Assembly: GCF_003892345.1 (NCBI RefSeq) | Contig: NZ_RRUE01000001.1 | Span: forward strand, 589,008 to 653,007 | Direction of reading: 5' to 3' | Source of the DNA: Lautropia dentalis | Lineage (GTDB): Bacteria > Pseudomonadota > Gammaproteobacteria > Burkholderiales > Burkholderiaceae_E | DNA: 64,000 bases | In this document: piece by piece, positions 33,151 to 41,834 of the stretch | Layout of the letters: each line of letters starts with the position of its first letter | How positions within the stretch are numbered: position 1 is the first letter of the stretch | The notes under the pieces: model-generated | What the model was told of the DNA's origin: nothing | What the model saw: the letters and a program-made list of their open reading frames with translations, nothing else | The model's database searches: none | Translations under genes and position numbers: made by a program

Positions 33151-33334
33151 ATTCTGACGCCCCGGTTCGTGGAAGATGGCCCCGTTGGGAGAGAACTGGC
33201 AAAGCTCCGGACTGGCAGGTTGCTTCCTTTCGCTCTGGGGCAGGCAGTTTACGCAAGACGCCTTCAGGAGGCGTCCCAGGGTATGAAGGACGGCTCCGGG
33301 GGGCGCTTTGATGCATGAAGGACGACTTTGAGCG

Positions 33335-33556
33335 GGGCGGCGTGGGGAGGGGGGCCCTCCTGCGGCTCATACACTCACGCCAACTTTGTTGCCCACGACC
33401 TGCGTCGTGGTCAACAAACTTGTCGGGCTGACACTTTCCGACAACCGGGGCTGCGCCCCGCCCGTCAGAAAGTGTTTGCCGCCTGCCGTGAAATCGCCGC
33501 AGGAGGGCCCCCTCCCCACGCCGCTTCACGGGTTCGGGCATTGCGGCTTCGACGCG
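33335..33556 (-). repeat. Structured intergenic repeat, copy A
   Basis: Minus-strand copy of the family described in the findings. Shared parts: GTCGAAGCCGCAATG near 33538-33552, outer arm near CTCCTGCGGCGATTT, and the core hairpin CCACGAC-GCAG-GTCGTGG at 33393-33410. Copy-specific stem 1 is ACACTTTC(C/T)GAC pairing between 33431-33442 and 33464-33475. Confidence 0.85.
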
Positions 33557-33928
33557 AGGGGGCGGGATGACCTGATTGTCGTTATCCTCTGGTTGCCGCC
33601 AGACCCCCACTCCTTGCAACGCTTCACAGGCGTGGGCACGGTGGCTTTGACAGTGGTCAGGCAGAGAGAGGTTTTGTGGACCAGATCTCAGCCCGTCTCC
33701 TGCCGGCCTGCTGGGGGAAACACTGCCCTGGTTCCTGTGAGCAGCGATAGCCTGGCGCCTGTCGGGCCCGGTATCAACAGGCCTCCCGGATCATCGGTGA
33801 GACTGGGTCAGTATTCATGTCGGGTCGCCCGTCTGATCAAAGTTTCGGTTGTCCGGGACACGAGCACAGTGTTTTCTTCTTCTGCCTTCTGGTGACAGGT
33901 AGACCTGCTTATCTTGAGAAAAGCGACG

Positions 33929-34104
33929 TGGAGCGGGACGGCACTGCGGCGATTTCGCGGTCGGCGTGAAAACTTTGCAACGGGCGGGCGTAGCCCGGTT
34001 GTTGCAAAGTTTTATAGCCATCCAGTTTTGTTGACCACGACGCAGGTCGTGGGCAACAAAACTGGATTGAGCGTATGAGCCGCAGGGGCGTACCGGTCCG
34101 CGGC
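33929..34104 (+). repeat. Structured intergenic repeat, copy B
   Basis: Core hairpin at 34035-34052. Stem 1: AAAACTTTGCAAC (33969-33981) with its perfect complement at 34001-34013. Stem 2: CCAGTTTTGTTG with perfect complement CAACAAAACTGG flanking the core. Outer arms are more degenerate than in other copies. Confidence 0.85.
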
Positions 34105-34343
34105 GCGTGCCACATCGGAGTCGTCTTTCATGCCGCGCGAAAGCACACCGGAGCCGCCCTCCATGCCGTGAGAACACACCGAAACCATCCTGTTTCCGTT
34201 GCTCAGGCGCGCAGCCAGGGCGGATTGAACGCTGTGGCTGTCTTGCCCGCACCGGGAATTTCCTTGTTCGCAGGAAATGCATCAACGACGTCCTCCAGCA
34301 GGAACCGTTAACATAAAGATCTTTGCCGATTCGCGCCCCCTCC

Positions 34344-35276
34344 ATGCCCGCAGCACCATCCCCCAGCCCCGAAACCCCCGCCAGCGCCCCTGCGTACTGG
34401 CAGTGCGGGCGTTTCCGGCTGGCGCTGGACCGGCCGCAGATCATGGGCATCCTGAACATCACGGACGACTCCTTCTCCGACGGCGGGCGCTTTCGCGATC
34501 CGCAGGTAGCCATTGCCGCCGCGCGGCGGATGGTGGAAGAGGGCGCCGGCATCATCGACATCGGGGCCGAATCCACCCGCCCCGGCGCGCGAACCGTCTC
34601 GCCCGACGAGGAATGGGCGCGCCTCGCCCCCGTTATCGACGCCTTGGCCGGGCTGGATGTACCGTTGTCCATCGACACGCGTCATCCTGCCACCATGGTG
34701 AAGGCCCTCGCGGCAGGCGCCAGCATCATCAACGACATCTCCGGTTTTCGCGCGCCCGAAGCACGTGCCGCCGTGGCAGCCAGCGATGCCGGTGTCGTCA
34801 CCATGCACATGCTGGGCGACTCGCCCGCCACCATGCAGGCCGATCCCCGGTACGGTGATGTGGTGGCCGAGGTCGGGCAGTTCCTGCTGGAGAGCCGGGC
34901 CGCGCTGATGGCTGCCGGCGTGGCGCCGGAGCGCATCTGCCTGGATCCGGGCTTTGGCTTTGGCAAGACGCTGGCACACAACCTGGCCCTCTACCGTGGC
35001 ATTCCCGGCTGGGCGCAGGTAGCGCCGGTGCTGGTGGGGGTGTCACGCAAGTCCATGCTGGGGGCCATCACCGGCCAGCCGGTGGACCGCCGTCTGCCGG
35101 CCAGTCTGGCGGCGGCGCTGGCCGGCGTGCAGGCCGGTGCAACGATCGTACGGGTGCATGACGTACCCGAAACCGCCCAGGCGCTGGCCGTCTGGGTCGC
35201 GACAGGACTGCCGGCCATGCGGGCCGGGAGCGTTCACAATGCAGCAGGCCAGACGGGCCACACTGCCGAGGAGTAA
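34344..35276 (+). CDS. folP: Dihydropteroate synthase
   Basis: 310 residues. ATG 34344 is preferred to an in-frame TTG at 34323. Motifs: [16 protein letters not shown] (normally NVTPDSFSDGG; the Pro is Asp here), [36 protein letters not shown] and [10 protein letters not shown], covering the pterin and p-aminobenzoate sites. It condenses p-aminobenzoate with the pterin pyrophosphate in folate synthesis and is the sulfonamide target. glmM begins 10 bp after its stop, so the two form an operon, the order seen from E. coli to Burkholderia. Confidence 0.96.
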   Translation: MPAAPSPSPETPASAPAYWQCGRFRLALDRPQIMGILNITDDSFSDGGRFRDPQVAIAAARRMVEEGAGIIDIGAESTRPGARTVSPDEEWARLAPVIDALAGLDVPLSIDTRHPATMVKALAAGASIINDISGFRAPEARAAVAASDAGVVTMHMLGDSPATMQADPRYGDVVAEVGQFLLESRAALMAAGVAPERICLDPGFGFGKTLAHNLALYRGIPGWAQVAPVLVGVSRKSMLGAITGQPVDRRLPASLAAALAGVQAGATIVRVHDVPETAQALAVWVATGLPAMRAGSVHNAAGQTGHTAEE

Positions 35277-35286
35277 AGAGAAGATC

Positions 35287-36621
35287 ATGGGACGTCGTTA
35301 TTTCGGAACCGATGGTGTACGGGGCAAAGTGGGCGAGCCGCCCATTACGCCGGAGTTCGTGATGCACCTGGGCTATGCCGCGGGCCGGATCTTCTCCGAA
35401 GGCACGCGCGGCAAACCGGCCGTCCTGCTGGGCAAGGACACCCGGATCTCCGGCTACCTGCTCGAAGCGGCGCTCACCGCGGGCTTCACCGCAGCGGGCG
35501 TGGATGTGCACGTGACTGGTCCCATTCCCACCCCGGCCATTGCCTACCTCACGCGCGGCCTGCGCCTGAACGCCGGTGTGGTGCTGTCGGCCTCGCACAA
35601 CCCGTATGAAGACAATGGCATCAAGTTCTTCTCGGCCGATGGCAACAAGCTGCCCGACGAGATGGAAGAGCGCATCGAGATGCTGCTCGACGAGCCCATC
35701 GTCAGCGTCGAATCCCACCGGCTGGGCAAGGTGCACCGGGTCGACAGCGCCGCAGGCCGCTACATCGAGTTCTGCAAAAGCACCTTCCCGTACAGCCTGG
35801 ACCTGAAGGGCCTGAAGCTGGTGGTCGACTGCGCCAACGGCGCTGCCTATCACACGGCCCCGCACGTCTTCCACGAGCTGGGGGCCGAGGTGATCGCCAT
35901 CGGTACCGAACCCAACGGCACCAACATCAACGCCGGCGTCGGCGCCGTGCATCCCAAGACCATGGCCGCCGCCGTGCTGCGCGAGGGGGCCGACCTGGGC
36001 ATTTCGCTCGATGGCGACGCCGACCGCCTGATCATGTGCGACGCCTCCGGCCGCATCTTCGATGGTGACGAGCTGCTCTACATCATGGTCATGGACCGGC
36101 TGGCCCGTCAGGGCAAGGTCGATGGCGTGGTGGGGACGCTGATGACCAACTACGCCTTCGAGCGCGCCATGGCCGACAAGGGCATTCCGTTCGAACGTGC
36201 CAAGGTGGGTGACCGCCATGTGCTGGAAATGCTGCAGCAGCGCGGCTGGCTGCTCGGGGGCGAGAACTCCGGTCACCTGCTGGCGCTGGATGCCCACAGC
36301 ACCGGCGACGGCACCATCAGCGCCCTGCAGGTGCTGGCTGCCGTGCAGCGTACCGGCCACACGCTCTCCGAACTGAAGGGCGAGCTGCACCTGATGCCGC
36401 AGAAGATGATCAACGTACGCGTCAAGAAGGGTTTCGACTGGGAAGGGCACGAGGGCCTGCAGGCCAGCATTGCCGAGGCCAAGGCCCGTCTGGGCAACGA
36501 GGGTCGCGTGTTGATCCGCCCGTCCGGTACCGAGCCCGTGCTGCGCGTGATGGTCGAGTCCAGCTCCGCCTCGCTGGCCGCCGAACTGGCACAGATGATG
36601 GCCAATTCGCTCAATCACTGA
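35287..36621 (+). CDS. glmM: Phosphoglucosamine mutase
   Basis: 444 residues, family length. The start [16 protein letters not shown] carries the substrate loop; phosphoserine site [15 protein letters not shown], Mg site DGDADR, sugar-binding GGENSGH and phosphate loop [12 protein letters not shown] are all present. It converts glucosamine-6-phosphate to glucosamine-1-phosphate for UDP-GlcNAc, feeding peptidoglycan and LPS. A purine-rich stretch (GAGGAGTAAAGAG) precedes the ATG. Confidence 0.98.
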   Translation: MGRRYFGTDGVRGKVGEPPITPEFVMHLGYAAGRIFSEGTRGKPAVLLGKDTRISGYLLEAALTAGFTAAGVDVHVTGPIPTPAIAYLTRGLRLNAGVVLSASHNPYEDNGIKFFSADGNKLPDEMEERIEMLLDEPIVSVESHRLGKVHRVDSAAGRYIEFCKSTFPYSLDLKGLKLVVDCANGAAYHTAPHVFHELGAEVIAIGTEPNGTNINAGVGAVHPKTMAAAVLREGADLGISLDGDADRLIMCDASGRIFDGDELLYIMVMDRLARQGKVDGVVGTLMTNYAFERAMADKGIPFERAKVGDRHVLEMLQQRGWLLGGENSGHLLALDAHSTGDGTISALQVLAAVQRTGHTLSELKGELHLMPQKMINVRVKKGFDWEGHEGLQASIAEAKARLGNEGRVLIRPSGTEPVLRVMVESSSASLAAELAQMMANSLNH

Positions 36622-36791
36622 AACCACACAGCCGTCGCCGTGATCGCCTGCAGGGCAGGGGATCGCGGCCCGAAATGGAAGAACGCCGGCCAGGCAGCCT
36701 CACGGGGCCGCGCCAGCGTTGCCGTCGATGCAGGCCCCGCGCGCTCCCGTATCCCCCGGAGACAGCTCCCGGTGCGAATGGCATAGCCCCC

Positions 36792-36821
36792 TTGGCAAAC
36801 GTATTTTGCCTCGGTTATACT
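36792..36821 (+). promoter_or_regulatory. Promoter of the tRNA cluster
   Basis: TTGGCA (36792-36797), 18-nt spacer, TATACT (36816-36821), about 9 bp before tRNA-Pro; likely drives all three tRNAs. Confidence 0.7.
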
Positions 36822-36829
36822 CACGCATT

Positions 36830-36906
36830 CGGGGTGTAGCGTAGCCTGGTAGCGCGCCTGGTTTGGGACCAGGATGTCGGGAGTTCGAATCTCTCCACCC
36901 CGACCA
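36830..36906 (+). tRNA. tRNA-Pro (anticodon TGG)
   Basis: 77 nt with encoded CCA. Acceptor CGGGGTG pairs with CACCCCG; the anticodon loop TTTGGGA gives TGG; the T-arm contains GTTCGAATC. Confidence 0.97.
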
Positions 36907-36977
36907 GCAAAAAAGCCGAAAATCATGGTATTATCCTGATCTGCCCGGCTCGCTGGGGTCCATCGGCCGGAATAGAA

Positions 36978-37054
<77 letters not shown>

Positions 37055-37074
37055 GTAGTTTTTTGCAGTTCAGT

Positions 37075-37151
37075 GGTGGCTGTAGCTCAGTTGGTAGAGT
37101 CCCGGATTGTGATTCCGGTTGTCGTGGGTTCGAGCCCCATCAGCCACCCCA
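37075..37151 (+). tRNA. tRNA-His (anticodon GTG)
   Basis: Acceptor GTGGCTG pairs with CAGCCAC, discriminator C and encoded CCA; the extra G at -1 (37075), typical of tRNA-His, is genomic and pairs with the discriminator. The anticodon loop ATTGTGATT gives GTG. Confidence 0.96.
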
Positions 37152-38212
37152 TTTTCTTGTCCCGGTTGTATCCTCCCTCGCCTCAGGCCTCCCGTTCCGG
37201 GTTGCGCCGTCCTGTAGCAGGTTCTCTGCTGCATTTTCCTTCCCCCATTTCCCTCCGTTGCAGTTTCATAACCGGCCTTCAGGCCTGGTGCGGCGCTGCC
37301 TGCGTTGGCGTCTTCAGGAACCGCCTGCACGACAAATCATGCGTGTCTGTCCCTGATGTGCCATGCCTGGCCGTTGCCTGAATCGCAAAACCTGCTTGAC
37401 GGCAGGGCCGTATCTTCGTCCGACTGCCGGAATAAAAAGAAAAGTTTTGTCTGTTTGTTGGTCTATTGGAAACTTTGAGAAAACAAAATCCTTTTGTTGA
37501 CACATGAGTATACGCAGGCAATATGCGTTTACCCGCCGGAGGAGAACAGACATTGTGCAGAACATGTGCCCAGCTGAAGGCTGATTCTTCCGTTCTAGAA
37601 TGAATGCAGATGACCGAATGGGCTGCCGGTTCTGCCCGTCCGGTCCAGGGCGAGGATGGGCTTGGCATGTCCTGTCCGGGTTCTGCGTGTCCGGCTGTCG
37701 TGAGTTTCTGCGTGCGCCATGGCTGTGCGTTCGCAATGGCTGACCATGTGTAAAGGTGACCACGGCGGTCCCTTGCAGATTGCGGCGCCTCACGCAGAGC
37801 GCGTAGGCCAACGTGAGTGCAGTGGCCCATGCAGATCCGTCCCGTGGTCTCAGGTGCCGGGCGCGTGAGCGCGACACCGGGAGTCAGCCACCGCCAGCAA
37901 CGTTCGGCACCCAGCCGGGCGCGCAGGTTCCGCAAGGGCATTGCATCGTGGTCCCGGATGATGTTCCCGTCGTGTGCCGCATTTGCTGAACACAATGCAC
38001 GGCGATTCTCATTCGGATTCCGCAGTGCCCGGATGTCGTGGTGATTGAAACCGGTGCTGACGCCCGCAGGAGGTGCATTACCCGGTTTTACCGGTTATCC
38101 GGTTCTGTCCGGAGTCAGCCACAAGGGGCCCCGGAGATGAACGGGCCCATGACACGCCCTGAAGCCTGAACACATTCATTTGAAAGGTCATGCCGACCAG
38201 GAGCATTTGACG
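37152..38212. other. 1.06-kb non-coding region with an AT-rich island
   Basis: No gene recognised. Positions about 37380-37610 are far more AT-rich than the surroundings and contain a perfect TTGACA with a possible -10, followed by GGAGGAG and a 9-codon reading frame (37555-37584). A dispersed ATGAAC/GACACGC motif lies at 38133-38159, 54 bp before the next gene. Confidence 0.5.
37497..37525 (+). promoter_or_regulatory. Possible promoter in the AT-rich island
   Basis: Perfect -35 TTGACA (37497-37502); -10 candidates CAATAT (16-nt spacer) or AATATG (17-nt spacer). About 20 bp downstream is GGAGGAG. It could drive a small RNA or a leader peptide. Confidence 0.35.
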
Positions 38213-39073
38213 ATGAGCGTCCCGTTCCATTTCGAGCAGGTACAGACCGCTGGTGGTGTGAGAGCCCCCGGGCTCTTCTACAGTGAGACATTGCCCAAGA
38301 ACCCCTCCCTGCGGGCGCGCAACCGGCAGCAGGTCATCCGCGTGCATGATGCACTCTGCAACCGGCATGACGCCAGCGTGCTCGACACCGACTTTGCCCC
38401 GGGCTTCATCGACCATTCCCCCTTCATGTCGGGGGGCCTGCAGGGCGTTCGTGAAATGCTGGAACTGCTCCCCGACCTGCACCATGAGGTCGTGCGGGTG
38501 CTCGCCGACGGCGATCTGGTGGCCATCCATGGCCGCTACACCGGTCTGGGCAGCACGCCGCTCGTGGGCTTCGACATCTATCGCCTCAGCGGCGGCCGCA
38601 TCGTCGAACACTGGGCCGCCCTGGCGGCCGAAGCCGCCCCCAATGCCAGCGGTCGCACCCAGCTCGATGGCCCGACCGCGCCGGGCCGTGGCGACGCCGA
38701 AGCCAATCGTGCCTTCGTGGTCCGTCATGTGGTGGGGACCCTGTTCAACGCCAACTACAGCGGCTTTCGCTTCAGCACCGACGGCACCCGCCTGCTGCAG
38801 CACAGCCCCGAAATGGCCGACGGCGTCGACGCCGCCATCGACTGGCACGACGCCCTGCGTACACGTGGACAGGCGCCCGACTATCAGCACATCCACCGTA
38901 CCGTTGCCGAAGGCCAGTTCGTCCTGACCCACAGCGAAGCCCGTCTGGGCGGCGTCCGTCATGCCTGCGTCGAACTCTGGCGCATCGAAAACGGCCTGCT
39001 CGCCGAAATGTGGGATCTCATCGTCCCCATGCCCGAAGACGAATACGCGGTTCACCAGAACGGGGTGTTCTAG
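38213..39073 (+). CDS. Tandem SnoaL-like (NTF2-fold) domain protein
   Basis: 286 residues from ATG 38213, with AGGAG 9 nt upstream. Two NTF2/SnoaL-like domains follow each other: about 35-150 (IRVHDALCNRHDASVLD ... FDIYRLSGGRIVEHWA) and about 165-280 (FVVRHVVGTLFNANYSG ... ELWRIENGLLAEMWDL). Each ends with the typical Arg/Glu-x-W strand. Such folds act as small hydrolases, isomerases or ligand-binding proteins; no substrate can be deduced. It stands alone, with repeat-rich sequence on both sides. Confidence 0.75.
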   Translation: MSVPFHFEQVQTAGGVRAPGLFYSETLPKNPSLRARNRQQVIRVHDALCNRHDASVLDTDFAPGFIDHSPFMSGGLQGVREMLELLPDLHHEVVRVLADGDLVAIHGRYTGLGSTPLVGFDIYRLSGGRIVEHWAALAAEAAPNASGRTQLDGPTAPGRGDAEANRAFVVRHVVGTLFNANYSGFRFSTDGTRLLQHSPEMADGVDAAIDWHDALRTRGQAPDYQHIHRTVAEGQFVLTHSEARLGGVRHACVELWRIENGLLAEMWDLIVPMPEDEYAVHQNGVF

Positions 39074-39173
39074 ACCTGGACTCGGTGCACCTTCCCGGCA
39101 TACGGCCGGGGCCTGTGCGGGGATGAATGAGTTCAGAACGCGCTCTGAAGGCACAAGCCATTCACGACATTCC

Positions 39174-39260
39174 CCGTCGAAGCCGCGATGCACGCTTCTG
39201 GGAAGCGGTGTGGGGAGCGGGAGCCTCCTGCGGCGATTTCGCGGAAGCCGTAAAAAAACT
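39174..39260 (+). repeat. Structured intergenic repeat, copy C, left part (interrupted by IS)
   Basis: Left flank CGTCGAAGCCGCGATG and outer arm GGAGCCTCCTGCGG-like sequence as in copies A and D, cut at 39260 by the insertion sequence. The remainder resumes at 40647. Confidence 0.85.
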
Positions 39261-40646
39261 GGGTCTTCGCGGATCAGTGTGGGTGAGATGGGGAGCGAAA
39301 TTGGCGTTTGACGCCTGAAATCAAGGACTTTACAGCACAGATGATGATGTCGTATCGTGCATCGATACTGGATCGAGGTGCTGTGCATGAAAACAGGTCG
39401 CAGTCTGAGGGAACTTTTGTCCGTTCCCGGCTTCGTGGCATCGGCGAGGTTGAAGGGAATCTTCGGGGACCCCAAGGCGAGAGTCGTGCAGCTGAGACGC
39501 CGAAAAAAACGGCCATTTGCTCAAATTGCGGGCAGCGCTGCCGGGGGCGTTACGACCAGCGGAGGTGCCGTGTGCGGGATCTTCGGGTGGCAGGCTGGAT
39601 GGTGTACCTGGAGTTCGAACGTTGGCGGGTACGGTGTTCGGGGTGCGGCGGCGTGCATGTAGAACGGCTTGACTGACTGGCGCAGAATCCACGCTATACC
39701 GAGCGCTTTGCGCTGCATGTCGGCAGGTTGTGCACGAGCATGAGCAACAAGGCCGTGGCAGAGCTGGAGCGGCTTCACGACAGCACGGTGAAGGATCTGT
39801 CGAAGCTGTACATGCAGGAACAGGTTCGTCGTGCCGGTCGGCTCAGGCCCAGAGCGATAGGCATCGATGAGATAGCGGTCAGAAAGGGGCATGACTATCG
39901 CGTGGTGGTCAGTGATCTGGACCAGGGCAGACCGATATGGATGGGCGGCAACGGACGCACGCAAGCCGATGTGGAGCAGTTCTTCGCCCAGCTGGGGAGC
40001 AAGGCAAGCGATGGCATCGAGCTTGTGGTGATCGACATGTGGCGCCCGTTTCGCAACGCGGTGCGCGACAAGGCTCCCAACGCAGCGATCGTGTTCGACA
40101 AGTTCCACATCATGCGGCATCTCTCGAAGGCGCTCGATCAGGTCAGACGCGACGAGTACAGGCGTCTGCAAGGCAAGGACAGGTCGTGGATCAAGGGGCA
40201 GCGCTATACGCTGCTGTCGGCGCGGGAGAACCTGACATTGGAGGGGCGGCAGGCACTCAAGAAGCTGCTGGCAGCCAATCGGCGGCTGAACACGGCCTAC
40301 CTGCTGAAGGAGTCGTTTGGGCAGCTGTGGAGCTACAGAACCGAGCACGGTGCCAGGGCATTCTTCGAGCGCTGGAAACAAAGCCTGCGATGGCAGCGTC
40401 TTGAACCGTACCGAAAGTTTGCCGAAATGATCGAGCGGCACTGGGATGGCATTGCCGCCTACTGCCGCCCCGAGAACAAGGTCAGCCTGGGGATGGTGGA
40501 GGGGCTGAACAACAAGATCCGGGTCATTCAGCGCAGTGCTTACGGATACCGGGATGAGGACTATCTGAGGCTCAAGGTCATTGCTAGTTTCCTGCCCCCG
40601 CTACCCGAAAACGCCCGATTGCACCCACACTGATCCGCGAAGACCC
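39261..40646 (+). mobile_element. ISL3-family insertion sequence, 1386 bp
   Basis: The ends are perfect 25-bp inverted repeats (39261-39285 and 40622-40646) beginning GGGTCTTCGCGG, the usual ISL3 terminus type. The flanking 8 bp are AAAAAACT on the left and TAAAAACT on the right, 7 of 8 identical, consistent with an 8-bp target duplication. It carries one transposase gene that is interrupted twice. It has inserted in the left arm of hairpin stem 1 of repeat copy C. Confidence 0.92.
39387..40633 (+). pseudogene. ISL3-family transposase, interrupted by a frameshift and an in-frame TGA
   Basis: The N-terminus (MKTGRSLRELLSVPGFVA) is in one frame up to an A7 run near 39502; the zinc-ribbon part (ICSNCGQRCRGRY, CSGCGGVHVERLD) continues in the -1 frame. 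That frame meets a TGA at 39674-39676 where relatives have Trp (ERL-W-LA), then continues open with LAQNPRYTERFAL, the DDE domain (AIGIDEIAVRKGHDY, VVIDMWRPFRNAV, FDKFHIM) and the terminal GLNNKIRVIQRSAYGYRD. The A7 run could allow programmed -1 slippage, but the TGA would still prevent full-length protein. The terminal repeats are intact, so it could be moved by an active copy. Confidence 0.85.
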
Positions 40647-40790
40647 TAAAAACTTTTCGACGGGCGGGCGCCAGCCCGGTTGTCGAAAAGTTTTATAGGC
40701 CTGACGGTTTGTTGACCACGACGCAGGTCGTGGGCGACAAAACGGCAGTGAGCGCATGAGCCGCAGGAGGTTCCCGCTCCCCGCGCCGCC
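40647..40790 (+). repeat. Structured intergenic repeat, copy C, right part
   Basis: Stem 1 AAAACTTTTCGAC (40649-40661) with perfect complement at 40682-40694; core hairpin at 40716-40733; closing arm GAGCCGCAGGAGG and flank CGCTCCCCGCGCCGCC as in copy D. Confidence 0.88.
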
Positions 40791-40802
40791 CCGCCTGGAG
40801 AC

Positions 40803-40912
40803 GTCCTCCATGGAGCACGAGCCTGCCATCAAATCCGTCCTTCATGAAGTACGAACCTGCATCAGAGCCGTCCTCCATGAAGTACGAACCTGCCATCAAA
40901 GCCGTCCTCCAT
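40803..40912. repeat. 33/34-bp tandem repeats with GTCCTYCATG
   Basis: Three units of 33-34 bp starting at 40803, 40837 and 40870 and a fourth partial unit at 40904; each begins GTCCTYCATG and continues with GAAGTACGAACCTGCCATCA or a close variant. Related words occur beside the other structured-repeat copies. Confidence 0.85.
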
Positions 40913-40944
40913 TAACCACGGAACCGGTATCGAGGGGGTTTCCC

Positions 40945-40970
40945 AAAAAACGGCCCCCGCAGGCGCCGTT
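40945..40970 (-). terminator. Rho-independent terminator of the fec operon
   Basis: Minus strand: AACGGC...GCCGTT stem followed by TTTTTT, about 26 bp past the fecE stop. Confidence 0.7.
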
Positions 40971-40995
40971 CCTTCCAGCCAGTAAGGATACAGAA

Positions 40996-41832
40996 TCAGG
41001 CCGCCTTCTCCCCCCGTTTCCACCCCGGATCCGGCAACACCACCATCTGCTCCGTCAGCCCCGCATTCTTCACCACCACCATCGGCTTGCCGCTTTCAGG
41101 GCACACATGCTGCGCCGCGCTCACCCGGAACACCTTCGCCAGCATCTCCGCCGTCAGCACCTCCTGCGGTGAGCCTTCACCCATCAGCGCGCCATCCTTC
41201 ATGATGATCAGATGGTCGCAGTACCGCGCCGCCTGGTTCAGGTCGTGCAGTACCGCCACCACCGTGGCGCCGCGGTCGCGCTGCGCGGCCATCATCTCCA
41301 TCAGCGCCACCTGGTGATTCAGGTCCAGATAGGTCGTCGGTTCGTCCAGCAGCAGATAGGGCGTTTCCTGTGCCAGCGTCATCGCCAGAAAGGCGCGCTG
41401 CTGCTGGCCGCCCGAGAGCTGGTCCACCCGCTTGTCCGCGATGATGTCCGTGTGCGTGGCCGCCATCACCTGCTCGACGATCTGCTCGTCCTCCTTGCCC
41501 AGGCTGCCCCACAGGTTCAGGTACGGGCTGCGCCCATAGCCTACCAGCGTGCGCACCGTGATGCCCTCCGGCACCAGCTGGTGCTGCGGCAACAGTGACA
41601 GCCTGCGGGAAAAGGCCCGGGGGCTCATCTGGTAGATGGGCTTGCCGTCGATGGTTGCCTCGCCGGCCATCGGTGGCAGCAGGCGCGACAGCGTCTTCAG
41701 CAGGGTGGACTTGCACGAGCCGTTGGGGCCGATCAGCGCCGTGATCTTGCCTTCCGGAATGGTGGTGGTCAGGTCGTGGATGGCTTCCTTGCCGCCATAG
41801 CCCGCCTTCAGGTTTTTCACGCTCAATGCCAT
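40996..41832 (-). CDS. fecE: Ferric-citrate/siderophore ABC transporter ATP-binding protein
   Basis: 278 residues from ATG 41832, 2 bp after the stop of the upstream permease gene. The sequence follows E. coli FecE closely (RRLSLLPQHQLVPEGITVRTL; TVVAVLHDLNQAARYCD). Signature LSGGQQQRAFLAM, Walker B YLLLDEPTTYLD and the switch His are present. The Walker A reads GPNGSCKSTLL: the Gly before the catalytic Lys (GxxxxGKS/T) is Cys, from a single-base change GGC to TGC. That Gly is nearly invariant, so activity may be reduced. It energises import by the FecCD permeases. Confidence 0.92.
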   Translation of the reverse strand: MALSVKNLKAGYGGKEAIHDLTTTIPEGKITALIGPNGSCKSTLLKTLSRLLPPMAGEATIDGKPIYQMSPRAFSRRLSLLPQHQLVPEGITVRTLVGYGRSPYLNLWGSLGKEDEQIVEQVMAATHTDIIADKRVDQLSGGQQQRAFLAMTLAQETPYLLLDEPTTYLDLNHQVALMEMMAAQRDRGATVVAVLHDLNQAARYCDHLIIMKDGALMGEGSPQEVLTAEMLAKVFRVSAAQHVCPESGKPMVVVKNAGLTEQMVVLPDPGWKRGEKAA

Positions 41833-41834
41833 GG

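Larger units (their letters stand above)
33077..34343. other. 1.27-kb non-coding region between ftsH and folP
   Basis: No gene recognised. It holds the ftsH terminator, two copies of the structured repeat family in opposite orientation (33335-33556 minus, 33929-34104 plus), and GTCCTYCATG-like short repeats (about 33270-33330 inverted; about 34110-34190). The rest shows no recognisable feature. Confidence 0.7.

Noticed and set aside
33386-33895. 169-codon frame between ftsH and folP
   Set aside because: It runs straight through structured repeat copy A, whose sequence explains the open frame.
37279-37995. 238-codon minus-strand frame after the tRNA cluster
   Set aside because: Covers the AT-rich island and the tRNA flank, composition is erratic (many Cys, His, Trp), and there is no ribosome site or family resemblance.
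39674-39676. TGA as selenocysteine codon in the transposase
   Set aside because: Relatives carry Trp here, no SECIS-like hairpin directly follows, and the gene has a second defect.
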